From the NCBI GenBank assembly GCA_003427395.1, contig BFEA01000706.1, positions 508,554 to 545,175 on the forward strand: a stretch of DNA of 36,622 nucleotides, written 5' to 3'. Position 1 is the stretch's first letter, and each line of letters opens with the position of its first letter. This DNA comes from Chara braunii. Lineage: Eukaryota > Streptophyta > Charophyceae > Charales > Characeae. The notes beneath the pieces are model-generated. The model was not told the origin of the DNA, ran no database searches, and saw nothing but the letters and a program-made list of their open reading frames with translations. Below, piece after piece: positions 20,476-30,680 of this stretch. Position numbers and translations under genes: made by a program.

Positions 20476-21045
20476 AAGCAACCGTACCACACGGGGGTCC
20501 GAAGACAAGTCCGTGGGTGAAGAGTCGGCCACCGCGACGGTCCGTAGGAAGCATAGGCTGATTTCACAAGGCTGCTCGTAAGCACAAGTGGCCCGGGATG
20601 ACTTGGCCGTCACCACTTGGCGCGGAATCGAAGCGTGCGGAAGAGGAATAGTACACGACACTTCGGCGCCGAAGGCGTTGCGAACGGTAAGAGTCCGCCG
20701 GTGAAAGTTGATCGTGTGATCCGCACTTGCAAGCAAAGACATTCCCAAAATAATGTCAAAGTCCATGTCGAAAATGTCGAATGTCACCGGTTGGCATGCA
20801 TGAGGTGCGAAATACACCAGTACGGCCTCAATGTAGTGGTCGATAAGTTGCTGCGTCCTTCCGTCCGCCAACTCGATCGTCGTCGGGTTTGTCTTCCTTC
20901 GAACTTGTGCGCCAAAGCCAACCTTTTGCATAAAGGTTTGACTCATAAAATTGCAAGACGCGCCACTATCCAACAAAGCGCTGGAGGACGCTTGCCCAAC
21001 TTGGATGCAGACACAGAGGAGCGGTGTGTTGTTGTCATCGTACTG
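20476..21045 (-). pseudogene. Ty3/gypsy aspartic protease domain
   Basis: The retroviral-type protease of the minus-strand element would cut the Gag-Pol polyprotein. The catalytic loop LLDSGASCNF is intact (D-S-G at about 20964-20972), followed by IELADGRTQQ and FDIILGM, the conserved ILG strand near 20745. Downstream sequence links to the reverse transcriptase. The domain is open, but it is in frame with an upstream TAG at 21046-21048 that separates it from the gag-side segment. At this position relatives are expected to have Gln (CAG). Confidence 0.88.
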
Positions 21046-21462
21046 CTACTTGCGAAACTCGCGGGCCACCGTGGTAACATATGTAAGGATGTCCCCCACC
21101 GCGACTTCATTATCCGTCGGCGAAGTTGGTGGCGCATAGAAGGATAAGTATGTGTGAAGATGAGCGCATAATGTTGCGCATTGCGCTCCCGGTAAGCGGC
21201 TCATGGTCGGGAGAGGAAGCCATGCGAAATCCTCGGACGTGAGCGGGTCCAATACCTCTATGTTGAACTCGTGCGCCGAATCCCGTGAAGAACCACTTGA
21301 AGACGATAAGTTGTCGTTGTCAGACGAAGAAGATGTCGCACACACGTCTTGTCCTTGAGCATGAGTACCCAGCGCAGGAACGAGCCGGGCAGCATAGTCC
21401 TCAAAAGAATAAAGAAGAGGACTATCGACTTCCGCATGTGCCTCGGAACGAAGGGCGGTCAC
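21046..21462 (-). pseudogene. Linker between gag and protease of the minus element
   Basis: A 138-codon open stretch contains a serine-rich acidic part (SSSSDNDNLSSSSGSS), then LDPLTSEDFAWLPLPT and SFYAPPTSPTDNE. It runs directly in frame into the protease, interrupted only by the TAG at 21046. I know this arrangement from charophyte-type gypsy polyproteins. No enzymatic motif is present. It probably serves as a spacer in the polyprotein. Confidence 0.75.
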
Positions 21463-21520
21463 CCACGAGTGGCCGGTTCCAAAGGCGTCGAGAGTGTCGT
21501 GTCGTCACTCTCGGTGGTGC

Positions 21521-21736
21521 TCAGTTTTTCGATTTGGTCTTGCCATTCGACTGGCAGGCCATTGTGTCGTGGAGATCGCTGTTACACCACATACAATAGC
21601 GGAATCTCGTGCGTGCCTTGTATGCTTGCTCGGAAAGACCGTTATGGGACGATGGGGCAGGAGCTGTTGCGCCGGGCCCGGGGCTAGATGTGGTGTTTGT
21701 CTTTGCCTTGCCTAGTCCTCGGCCTCTGCCGGGGCG
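21521..21736 (-). pseudogene. Gag CCHC zinc knuckle (nucleocapsid)
   Basis: In this minus-strand frame the sequence reads a Pro/Ala/Ser-rich stretch and then CMWC-NSDL-H-DTMA-C (21554-21595). That is an exact C-x2-C-x4-H-x4-C zinc knuckle of the kind that binds retroelement RNA. A TGA follows at 21521-21523. The frame differs from the gag core upstream and the protease linker downstream, so at least two frameshifts separate what should be one Gag-Pol reading. Confidence 0.8.
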
Positions 21737-22415
21737 GCCGCCTTCCCGGGCGGCTGCGAGTCTGTCCCTTCATTGGCAGACACGACCTCGCTAGTTTGGT
21801 CGTTTGACATTGCCGCCTCGACCACGGCCACTTTCGGCCAATGCTGATCTCTGCTCAGGCCTGGCGCAGACGAACGCTGGAGATTTTTGGCCTCCTTGTT
21901 TGTGACAATAATCTGTGCGGCCTTGTCGAAGAGTTCTGTCGGTGTCGTTAGGGTGTTCTCGACTAGAGTTAAGGTATTGCCCAACGCCGGACACGACCTT
22001 GAGATGACGTAGTATTTGATGGCTTTGAAGCCCATTTGGATGTCTGGGACGGATGTCGAGCGTTGGTACTCGGCGATCCAATCAACACTCGGCAGCATGC
22101 CTTGTTCAATGACCATCAGCTTGTCCATTGCCTTGACATTTGGGGGCTCCACTTGGAACCACTTATGCCACGCCGCCTTTAGATGCCCTTAGCTGATCTT
22201 GGTTTGTAAGTCGGCGGCCACCACTCCATACTCGGACAGGAGATTGTCCAGCCATGCTTGGCACTCGCCCCCTCGTGGGAGTATAAGTATTCGCGATGCT
22301 TGTGCTTGCTGACGTAGTGTAGCTGCAACGTGAGCTCGAACTAGCGGAACCATGGAATCGGGTCTGTCTTCGTCGAGTCGCAGAAGATCTCCTGCCCATC
22401 AAACTTTGGAGTTGT
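21712..22415 (-). pseudogene. Gag core (retrotrans_gag-like) of the minus element
   Basis: The capsid-like part of Gag reads on the minus strand as DSTKTDPIPWF, then LHYVSKHKHREYLYS in one frame. After a slip near 22160-22290 it reads VEPPNVKAMDKLMVIEQG, PSVDWIAEYQR, IQMGFKAIKYYVISRS and LFDKAAQIIVTNKEAKN. These words match the capsid region of gypsy Gag proteins, which multimerise into the particle. A frameshift and a TAA near 22170 break it. The last open segment (22152-21712) is 146 codons. Confidence 0.82.
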
Positions 22416-23066
22416 CTAGCGTGGTGCCGAGCTCGAGTGGTTGGCGGCAGTACAGATCCGTTGCTCCAACTGTTGCGTTGCGGTTTGCTGTAACTGCACG
22501 CCGTCCTTGAGGGATCCGATGTCAATCTCCAATGCCTCGAGGCGATCGGAGGTGTTGGAAGAGCTGGCAACGGGGGCGACGACGGTTTGTTCCAGCTGCT
22601 GGAGGTGGCTGGTGAGTTGATCAAACACCTGATTGTGTGTCTGAACCGCGTCTTCGAGGTTGTGAATGTCCTTATGCTGTGCAATGCACGTCGCCAGGAG
22701 GTCCGTGAGATGGGAGAGGAGTAGAGCGATTTTGTTTCCACTCTCTTCCAACTTCCCATTCTCTGCCTCGGCCCGCCAGTCCGCTGCCTTTGTGAGCAAA
22801 GATCGCTCTCCGCTGAATATCTTCTCGCGTCGTTGAAGTCGTTCTTCATCGGCAGCCTTTGCTGCTGCCTCGTCTTGCTGGCGCTGTTGTTCAATTGCCA
22901 ACAGACGTGCCTTCTCGACGTCCTCTGCCTTCTTCTTTGTTGCGGCTGCTACTGCATCCGACCGTTGCTTGGCTTTGGTAATCAGAAGCAGCACTCGGGC
23001 CTGATAGGCCTCGTCCGTTTCCCCTGATATCTGGTCCATGACGACTGTTTTCGAGCGCTTAAGCAT
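22416..23066 (-). pseudogene. Gag N-terminal coiled-coil region of the minus element
   Basis: A 216-codon frame starts at an ATG (23066) about 1.5 kb below the primer-binding site. It is Lys/Glu/Gln/Ala-rich and strongly helical (AAATKKKAEDVEKARLLAIE, EQQRQQDEAAAKAADEERLQ). A second part has heptad-like spacing (LATCIAQHKDIHNLEDAVQT and LDRLEALEIDIGSLKDG-like words). Such coiled coils commonly precede the capsid core in gypsy Gag and promote assembly. The frame itself is intact, but the downstream core is frameshifted. Confidence 0.8.
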
Positions 23067-24550
23067 AGATCAGGCAAGGGCGTGCTGACGTGGTTGTTGA
23101 CGTGTCCTGTCGACGTGGCCTGCGGCCGTGGTCTGTGGACGTGGCCTACTGATGTGGCAACTCACCAATGTCGCCGCAGGGGGTACTAGGAAACAGATAT
23201 AGAAGGTAAGACCAGAGGGGGCAATAACATAGGTGGGGAGGGGTGGATGGGGATAAATCACCCAGATAAGGAGCCACGAATCAAAAAATAAAATTTTAAA
23301 CTCTGCAATTTTTTTTTTTGAGAAAATAAAACTCTCGAGTTTTGCAAGTTCAGTAGGTCTCCCAACCTCCCTTGAAGTGCGAAATTATCAATGAGAGCTA
23401 GAATGCCAGCTGTCCGGTTGCGAGACGTCTCCCCCGGACGTCTCCGGGAGACGGTCAGGGGGGAGTTGTCCAAAAAATCGGACAACTGTTTTCTTGCCAA
23501 AAAAAAAACGAAAAAAAAAAAAAAAAACTGGGGAGGTCTGCGCACCACTAGGGGACCCCCCAAAACAAAATTCAGGTTGTTCCGAGCAAAAACACAGATG
23601 CACTATGTAGACAAACACAGATGCACTGTCTACGCACACACACACACACACCGACACCCACGCACATACACACACACACTTAGACTCACACTGGGAAGGA
23701 AACAGTAGCAAGGCCGAGGCAAAAGTTGTTCAGTTTATTAAAGTTTAATTAAATTTTATTTTTTTGCATAAGATTGTTTTATTTTTTGTTTCAAATTTGC
23801 TAAAGAATTTTGATGTAACCCCAAGGCAAAAGTTGTTCAACTTATTTTTCTGCATAACATAGTTTGTTTTCGGCATTTTTTGAATTTGTTTTTTTTTTTT
23901 TTTTTTTTTTTGGCCATTTTTGCTTCGGACAGATTGCCCGGGGAGGACGTCCGACCAGTTGTCCGATCGGACATCCCCGGACAGTCAGGGGGGTCCCGGA
24001 CGTCCGATCTGGTAACATAGAATGAGAGGAAAAAAAATTCAGACTTTCAGACTGCTAATGATCATCAGGTAGTGAAAATCATAGAACAACGAATAAAAAA
24101 AATTCTGAAAAGAAATAACGAGTATTCAGATTTACTCAGATGAGAGTGTTCACAATTTGGAAAACGGTACTGCGAGAGGGATTTCCCGTACCGTTTAAAA
24201 AAAAACGAATTTCGAAAAAAAATATTCTGAATTTCTAAATAACGGGAAATTGCAAAAGGAAATAGAAAATTTTCGAAAAAAAGATATTCAGGATTTTCCA
24301 ACAATGAAATTTCGAATTTTCAGAAGAAAAACGAAAACAGAAATTTCAGATGTTGCACTATTGCGATTTTCCACAGCAGAAATAGCGAGAAAACAAAATC
24401 CAAGAAAAGAAAAAAAAAATCGATTTTCGGTAGCGAGGTCAAAATTGTGATTTTGGGAGCTAACTAGTCTGCTCTAATCAATCAATCAAGACTAATCAAC
24501 TACTTAGTCCCCGCACGCGTGTCAGATCAGGTTGTCCTGATTCACGTGCG
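23067..24550 (-). other. Leader of the minus element, with nested repeats
   Basis: This lies between the primer-binding site and the Gag start. It holds a CA-rich microsatellite (about 23636-23682), A and T runs (23499-23526, 23889-23912), a probable foldback element (23406-24012) and an AT-rich tract (24060-24440). The tract contains the hairpin AACGGTAC/GTACCGTT (24163-24198). I find no gene. Most of it is likely secondary insertion into the leader. Confidence 0.55.
23406..24012. mobile_element. Possible foldback or MITE-like element
   Basis: GTCCGG/GGACGTCC words and an AGTTGTCC..GGACAACT stem (23465-23488) at the left recur in inverted form on the right (TGTCCGATCGGACA near 23966, CCCGGACGTCCGATCTGG near 23996). 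In both arms an A or T run lies towards the centre. The edges read CCAG and CTGG, and TAGAATG occurs directly left of the left edge and five bases right of the right edge. The arms are too diverged for certainty. Confidence 0.35.
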
Positions 24551-24565
24551 GTGTCCCGATACCAA
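24551..24565 (-). promoter_or_regulatory. Primer-binding site of the minus element
   Basis: On the minus strand TTGGTATCGGGACAC follows the LTR end (TGTAACA) after one base. TGGTATC is the start of the initiator-methionine tRNA complement used by many plant Ty3/gypsy elements; the later bases differ from the common TGGTATCAGAGC. Confidence 0.7.
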
Positions 24566-24566
24566 C

Positions 24567-25908
24567 TGTTACATGCCCTGTTGGGCGATGTACATGTAAA
24601 ACCGAAGATCCACAATGTGAGAAAAATGACTGAATAGACAATGCAATGCAAGTGAAATCTCAACAAGAAGTGTACATTCTGATACATAAAAAAATGGTGC
24701 TTTATAGCACAGGGAAGACTTAGATACAAGTCCTGACCTCACCGAGACTGACCTCTATCACGTAGTGCAAGATAGCGTAGACAAATGCTAGAATATCAAT
24801 GACTAGCCCAATCAATGTTGCAACGCAGACTAAACATCATCGTTCTCATCACAAGGTGTGAAGAGACCTGGCGCTATACATAGCAAGAAGGCGCCAGACC
24901 CTTATCATGCACAGACGAAGAGCAGGGGAAAAAACGAAGAAGAGGGGGAGAGATGGGAATGTCATCAACACCAGGTCTTTGTCACAAGTCCCAAATAGTC
25001 CCTCGTCAAAATGTCTGAAGCCCAAATGTCGAGTCTGGATCCAAATGTCATCAAACTCTCTCTTTCTCTCGTAGTTTGCTGATGCAGTGAAGTTAGGTAA
25101 CGAGAGGGTGAGAGCGAGATGGTGGACCGAGAAGAGGAAAAAAAAGAACTCTCTCTCTCTCTATCACATGCAAGGTATTAACCTGTGAAGATGGCGTTGT
25201 GCTGCACGTACCTCGAAGGCGAAGCTGGAGCTATGGCGCTGCAGGTAAGTATCCCTGGCCTCCGCCCCTGGCCTCCGCCCCTGGCCTCCGCCCAATCTCT
25301 CTCTCTCTACTACTACTCTAGCTTCTAAGGCGCCCAGCGCTGAAGACTACTGCTAACGCTAGTAGCGCCTAATGCTGAAGACTACTACTAGCACGACAAC
25401 TACTGCAACGCTCCTCCAAAGTGCTGCTGCCGAATCCTGAAGACTACCTCGTGCCTCCTGAAATGCACGTGAAGTGCCTGGGAAGTACCTAGGAACTACC
25501 TCCCGACCTGCAGGGCGGGCCAGTCCTATATAGTGCTGGCCCGTCCAGGAGGCTGCTCTTGCCAATGCCGGAACCCGCCACACCCAAGAGTTGAAGCTCA
25601 ACCGGGGGTTGTTTTGAAAATAGGCCTGAAATGGCCTGTGCTAAACACCTGGTTTGTTGCCTGAGTTTCGGGGCGGGTCCGACTGATGAGGGTCTGGAAA
25701 TGACCCTCAGTTTCAGGCTGAAAATACTCAGGGCCGGAAAGACCCTGATTTAGCCTGAAACAACACAGGGTCTGTAGGCCCTTGTTTTCAAGCTTTCAGG
25801 CTGAAACGACACAGGGCCTGTAGGCACTTGCTTTCAGGCTTTTGGCCTAAGAACGACATGGGCCTGAAAGGTGACCCGTGCAGCCTGTTGCAGGCGCAAC
25901 TTGTAACA
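24567..25908 (-). mobile_element. 5' LTR of the minus Ty3/gypsy element
   Basis: On the minus strand the segment begins TGTTACAAGTTGCGCC (25908) and ends GGGCATGTAACA (24567). The TGTTACA/TGTAACA ends are perfect 7-bp inverted repeats with TG...CA. It is followed by the primer-binding site. A TATA box (CACTATATAGGA, minus strand, about 25526-25537) would drive transcription. Within it are three copies of a 13-bp CTGGCCTCCGCCC repeat (about 25254-25293, plus strand), a 46-bp duplication (25754-25845) and TTTCAGG/CCTGAAA hairpins. Length is 1342 bp. The matching 3' LTR is not in the window because the element is truncated at 19677. Confidence 0.78.
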
Positions 25909-26631
25909 GTCACGGTGACCATGCCAACCCACCGGGAGTAGAGCATGTATGCTTTGCTGCTTTGTGCTCATTGCGCTATAGAGGGGTTTTGAGGGGCAGG
26001 CCAACCCTATGGGGAAGACAAGACTGGACGTCTATAAATAAATACCGCCGAGGACCTTCCGCTGGCAATGATCGTCATCCTATTTGCGACGTTAAATAAT
26101 TCCTGAGGACTTCTAGGGCCGTCCATAAAAACGCCTCCTGCACGCGAGGATAAATACGGTGCAGGGCTGGCCAGCTCAGGAGAATTCGGGGCACAGGGGT
26201 GGGCCGTGTGCACACCTTCAGACACGCACACTGTTCTAGATTGCTCAGCAACGTCGACGACAAGAGACATTCAGGAAGAACTGAGGGAGGGGTAGATTCC
26301 AGGTGATAAGTTCGAGCAAGATTACATTCTGCAAACAGACCCAACAAATGATTCTATTTTTATTTTCATTAGTTAGATGTACAACCATTCACATATGACA
26401 GAGAGCATAGTTTAAAACTGTTCTTTGTTCATTGTGCTTTCGGTTTGCGAACTTGGCAAAGTCAAAGTAGTTTCGTTTGTAGGAATCTTAACTTACGTGT
26501 TGGACTCAAATGTATCTACTCTAATGCAACCACCGATTAATTATTTTAATTATTATAAATCGGTCTGTGCACTACGCTGCGGTAGGCATCAAAGAGTGAC
26601 CTAGTGCAGATTGTGTACAGTTTTGTAGCTT
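25909..26631 (+). other. Probable LTR or leader of the plus Ty3/gypsy element
   Basis: This sequence lies between the minus LTR and the plus Gag start. It has a strong TATA box at 26033-26040, a second ATAAATA at about 26149, and an AT-rich end. GTAGGCATCAAAGAG near 26581 weakly resembles a degraded initiator-methionine primer-binding site. I could not align it to the 3' LTR at 32186, so the 5' LTR boundaries are unresolved. Confidence 0.45.
26033..26040 (+). promoter_or_regulatory. TATA box upstream of the plus element
   Basis: TATAAATA in the context CGTCTATAAATAAATACC lies 600 bp before the plus-strand Gag start. It has the position and direction expected of an LTR core promoter. Confidence 0.5.
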
Positions 26632-28463
26632 ATGAGCGACAGGGATACCACTAGTGAAGACGATCGGATCTTGGGATCGGCTAGGCGCCCGATTGCCGAC
26701 GTGGCATTAGGACCCGAGGGTGATAGGTTACTGTTCCGCCAGCTTAGGGAGAGGTAGCAGCAGCAGCGGAGAGCTAGGGCAGCGGAGGCCAGCAAGGCAT
26801 TCGCAAGTGAAGCCGCTGCTTCAACAGCCATGGCAACCGCTGCACAGCAGAGTTCCCAGACTAGCAGTTCTGGGGCCGTTCAGGCGCGCAGACCCTAAGT
26901 CAGTCCACTGGCGTCATGGCAAGCCAGCCATTAGTGTTGACTTCCTATGAGATCGCTATACATCAGGCAGCACTGCAGGAGGCACAACTATACAAGGCCT
27001 TAGGAGAGAGAAAGGCGGAGAAGGAAAGAATGATTAGAAGAAGAGTCAGGATGCAGCGAAGGCAAGCGGACATTAGCGAGTTAGAGGAGATGGACCTAGC
27101 AGAGTTAGATGATGAAGTGAGGACCCTAAGGGTGGTGTTGCTAGGTGTGGTAGAGATGCTAGATCACCAGACGGCGATCTTACAAGACATCCAACAGAGT
27201 CTGGCTGTGTTGTTTGGGCGAGCGCAGGTGGCACCATCGTCGTCCAACCCCGGTGACTGACCCATTGTACATCCTGCTCCTTTTGTCCCACCGGTGACTA
27301 GGGTATCCCCATATATAACCCCAACATCGGTCCAAGCCGCTTCCCTGGGCATGCCGTTGACAGGAGGGTTCTCTGTAGGTCCTAGTGTATAGATTCCTGT
27401 ACAGATTGTGTTTTCCCAACCTTCATTGTAGGTTGTCGTCAGCCGGCACCCTGCTGTCTCACAGCCGGCACAGCCGCAGGGTATACAGCGCCAGCAGCAG
27501 CTAGTGCAGCAACCTGCGCCTCAGGGTCCATGCAAGGAATGGTACAGGTACCGGAACAAAGTCAGTGGGTTCCAAAGACAGCTATCGCTGCTCCTAAACC
27601 CTTCACAGGAGATAAGAGGGGCGAAGACCTTGACACATGGTTGAGGCCAGTGCCAGTCTACGTTAAGTGTAAACTTACAGATACGGTCATGACTTCCGCG
27701 CTTGGGCAGTCAACCATAAACTGGAGGACTTCCTCAAGATGGTGGAAGACAGGTGGCATGATCCTCAGGAGGCTCAAAAGTCCACTGACGCGATCCTGAA
27801 TTTGCACAACAAGCATTTTAAGTCAGTAAGAGAGGCCGCCGACGCAATAGAGCGTCTGATCTGTGTCCCTGGGGTGCGCTGACCCCCATGTTCTACTCAC
27901 CTCCTACCTGAGATGCTTCCCTATTCCTCTCAGGAATCAGTTGGCGGGTGAGGTCAACATCAACGTGCACAACTTCCCCTCGTTTAGCAAGAAGGCCCCA
28001 AGCCTCGAAGCAAAGATAGGGCATGGTCAGACTCCCACGACGGATGGTAAGAAGAAGTCACTATTGGTCGCCTTACCTTTCTGAATTGAGGCGGCGACTA
28101 CTCCACTTCCTGAAGAAGGGCCGCATTATGTTCGTCGACAACGATGGTTCTACCATTGAGTTGGACGACGACTTCCAGGCGGGAGTGGGTTCAAAGGCAG
28201 GCAACGTAGAAGCTTCAGGGGGTGGAGTCGTCACCGCCTCAGTTCAAAAAGGTAAGGCGACCGGTAGACGACGTGGAGGTTCGCGGTCCAAGAGTCAAGC
28301 AGACCCCAATGCTCCTCCATGGGAGAAAGCGGGTCTCACAAAGGACGTGTGGAGAGACAGGTACACCAGGCAGGTCTGTATTCATTGTGGTCAATTTGGC
28401 CATAACCAATTCAAGTGCCGCAATAAGAAGGTGACCGAGAAGATCCCGCCTACGATGGGGTAG
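26632..28463 (+). pseudogene. Ty3/gypsy Gag of the plus element
   Basis: The reading starts at ATG 26632 (MSDRDTTSEDDRILGSARRP), continues with a Glu/Arg/Ala-rich coiled-coil part (26916-27257), and then a Pro/Gln-rich linker. The capsid core follows with PKPFTGDKRGEDLDTWLR (about 27594), HNKHFKSVREAADAIERL and LLTSYLRCFPIPLRNQL. It ends with a basic linker and a CCHC knuckle, CIHC-GQFG-H-NQFK-C (28377-28418). Breaks are TAG at 26755, TAA at 26896, TGA at 27258, TAG at 27390 and 27429, and several frameshifts. The product would have packaged the element's RNA; this copy cannot be translated through. Confidence 0.88.
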
Positions 28464-28813
28464 GCCTTGGGATCCTCCGCTCCCGGTAGTAGCAATGTGG
28501 CCAGCAGTTCTGGCACTGTTCTGGGAAACGCTTCGGGCCAGTAGGAATAGTAGTTATTCGTGCTAGGGTCGAGGTGGTGGACACACCCTCACCATCTCGA
28601 GAGATGGCCCAAGCTACTGACTCCGTTGTCGTTCCGAACGCATTCAGACCCATTGAGCCTCTGTTCGATGAATGTGTTTGAGTCCTTAGAGGAGCTAGAG
28701 GAGTGGTCCAAATCAGACCCGCTAGCTTCTTGGATGGCATTAGCAAAAGCCATTAGGAGTGAGATGTTCGTCGGCGAGGTAGTCATCGCGGCCTTAAGGC
28801 CGGGGCCTATTAT

Positions 28814-29080
28814 TGCACTTGCTCGACTAGGAACTTCATTAGTCGCTCGTGCGTTGAGAGCCTGCGCTTACAGGGGCAAGTGCAGTGCCTGAGTCGACCT
28901 GTGGAGTGGACCTGTGCCAACAAACAGCGTATGGTAGTCCACGACTACCTTCAGGATGTTGAGTGTTGTTTCCCGTACGCGGGAGGGGAACTGAGACATC
29001 GTGTCTCGTTCCTAGTGAGCAATGATCTCCCTATGGATATCTTGTTAGGTATGTATTACCTCTTCGTTGCACAGGCCTAG
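28814..29080 (+). pseudogene. Aspartic protease remnant of the plus element
   Basis: The frame reads STRNFISRSCVESLRLQ, then NKQRMVVHDYLQDVECCFPY and SFLVSNDLPMDILLGMYYL. NFIS after the active site and the D-I-L-L-G-M strand are the conserved features of gypsy proteases. The active-site triplet expected just before STRNFIS (D-T/S-G) reads Cys-Thr-Cys at 28814-28822, so the catalytic aspartate is lost. The stretch between the zinc knuckle (28418) and here has no clear reading frame. Confidence 0.72.
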
Positions 29081-29098
29081 TTTGACTGAGACCGAAAA

Positions 29099-30151
29099 GT
29101 GGTCAAACGCACTTTGCTACATGGGGGGACCGCCAAATTACGTAAGTTCAAAGCTAGTAGTCTGATTGAGTCCTACGGATGCATGTGTACGGCCACGTTC
29201 TATAACTATTATAAGCAAAATCCGGAGGAGGGTATGTATCTAGTTTATGTCTTTGTAGCAAGCGAGCCGGTGAAAATGTCGTCGGAGATAGANGGAGTGG
29301 TTGCTAATTACCTTGATCTATTTGAAAAACCGAAATCGGTTGTTGAGAGGGAGGTCGTCCACGCAATAGAGATTATCCCAGGGTCTAGCATCCCGAAGGG
29401 TAGNATCTATCAGATGTCTCCAAGCGAGCTTGATGAGCTTCGCCGACAACCCAAGGAACTCAAAGAGAAGGGTTGGATCCGACTCAGTGTCTCCCCTTAT
29501 GGATCTCCAGTCTTATTTGTGCCGAAGAAGGGGGGAACTCTGAGGATGTGGATTGACTATAGGGGCCTCAATGCCATCACTGTCAAGAACCGAGAGCCCC
29601 TACCTCGCATCGGTGACGTGCTAGATAGAGTGCAAGGGCGCCGGTACTTCAGTAAGATAGATCTTAAGTCTGGGTACCATCAGATTGCAATCTGGCCTGA
29701 GGATCAACACAAAACCGCATTTCAGACCAGGTACGGCCTGTATGAGTTTGTGGTGATGCCTTTCAGCCTCTGTAATGCTCCTGACACCTTTCAGCACGCT
29801 ATGAATCGGATCTTTCATGACTACTTGGATAAGTTTGTCATCGTGTACCTCGATGACATACNTATTTTTAGTAGGACTNTCGAGGAGCATGTTGCGCACT
29901 TAGACAAAGTCCTCAGTCTCCTTNGGNGACANAAGTTCAAGATCAACGGGGANAAATGNGANTNTGGTCGCACCCGGATCTTGTACTTGGGTCATGAGAT
30001 TTTCGCGGAGGGTTTGAAGCCCGATGACGCGAAGGTGGCCATCATTCGTGACTGGCCTCGTCCTCAGTCTGTCACTCAGATGAGGTCTTTCTTAGGGATG
30101 ATCGACTACTATCGCAACTTTATGAAGAACTATAGCCGCCCCTTTGACTGA
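29099..30151 (+). CDS. Ty3/gypsy reverse transcriptase, open fragment
   Basis: A 350-codon open stretch carries the palm and fingers of reverse transcriptase. It reads [50 protein letters not shown] (first catalytic Asp), [20 protein letters not shown], then VIVYLDDI with the YxDD box intact (about 29838-29861), YLGHEI and the conserved MRSFLGM..YYRNF ending. It makes cDNA from element RNA in the particle. The usual FGLTNAP reads FSLCNAP. A one-base slip near 30132 moves the RNase H part out of frame. About a dozen ambiguous bases fall inside. It is a fragment of a dead polyprotein, not a free-standing gene. Confidence 0.88.
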   Translation: MVKRTLLHGGTAKLRKFKASSLIESYGCMCTATFYNYYKQNPEEGMYLVYVFVASEPVKMSSEIXGVVANYLDLFEKPKSVVEREVVHAIEIIPGSSIPKGXIYQMSPSELDELRRQPKELKEKGWIRLSVSPYGSPVLFVPKKGGTLRMWIDYRGLNAITVKNREPLPRIGDVLDRVQGRRYFSKIDLKSGYHQIAIWPEDQHKTAFQTRYGLYEFVVMPFSLCNAPDTFQHAMNRIFHDYLDKFVIVYLDDIXIFSRTXEEHVAHLDKVLSLLXXXKFKINGXKXXXGRTRILYLGHEIFAEGLKPDDAKVAIIRDWPRPQSVTQMRSFLGMIDYYRNFMKNYSRPFD

Positions 30152-30680
30152 CCTGACTCGCCTTGACACCCCATGGGAGTGGACANACGGGTGCGGGGCT
30201 NCTTCCAAACATNTGAAGCATNCGTTGACGCATCATGAGGTCTTGAAACTTCNTGATTCTAACAAGCCNTTCATAGTAACCACAGATGCCAGCCAATATG
30301 GCATTGGCGCCGTGCTTGCGCAGCAGGAGGGGCCAAAGTTGAAGCCAATCGAGTACANGTTCAAAAAGATGTTGTCTCATAAGTTGGCTAAGTCCACTTA
30401 TGAGAAAAAGCTCTACGCGATTTATAAAGGACTGACCCATTGGAGACATTACCTCCTTGGGAGGTTCTTCTTCGTAAGGACTAATCATCAGACCCTGAAG
30501 TGGATGAGAACCCAGCCAGTACTTTTTCATGCCTTGATGTGCTGGATCGAAGTCATTGAATAGTATGACTTTGAACCCCAGTATCTGAAGGGGGAGTACA
30601 ATAAAGTTGTTGATGCCTTATCACGTAGGCCTGATTTCTCTGGTGCGCTGATTACTGAGTTCGGGCTTGCGGAGATGTAA
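30132..30680 (+). pseudogene. RNase H domain of the plus element
   Basis: The frame resumes with [16 protein letters not shown], then FIVTTDASQYGIGAVLAQ (catalytic Asp), STYEKKLYAIYKGLTHWRHY (catalytic Glu), VRTNHQTLKWM, and after a TAG at 30561 YDFEPQYLKGEYNKVVDALS. The third acidic residue, normally Asp in the TDH motif, is Asn (AAT), so the enzyme that removes RNA from the hybrid would be inactive. The TAG stands where IEQYDFE is expected. A further slip near 30678 separates it from the integrase. Confidence 0.83.

Noticed and set aside
25689-25712. Hammerhead ribozyme core (CTGATGA followed by GAAA)
   Set aside because: The bases between the two words cannot form helix II. Instead TGAGGGTC and GACCCTCA form one plain hairpin that encloses GAAA. 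Other CTGATGA sites (2524, 9289, 24069 minus) have no suitably placed GAAA with pairing arms.
26575-26600. Firm call of a primer-binding site for the plus element
   Set aside because: GGTAGGCATCAAAGAG is only loosely like TGGTATCAGAGC and no preceding LTR end (CA) with a matching 3' LTR could be shown.
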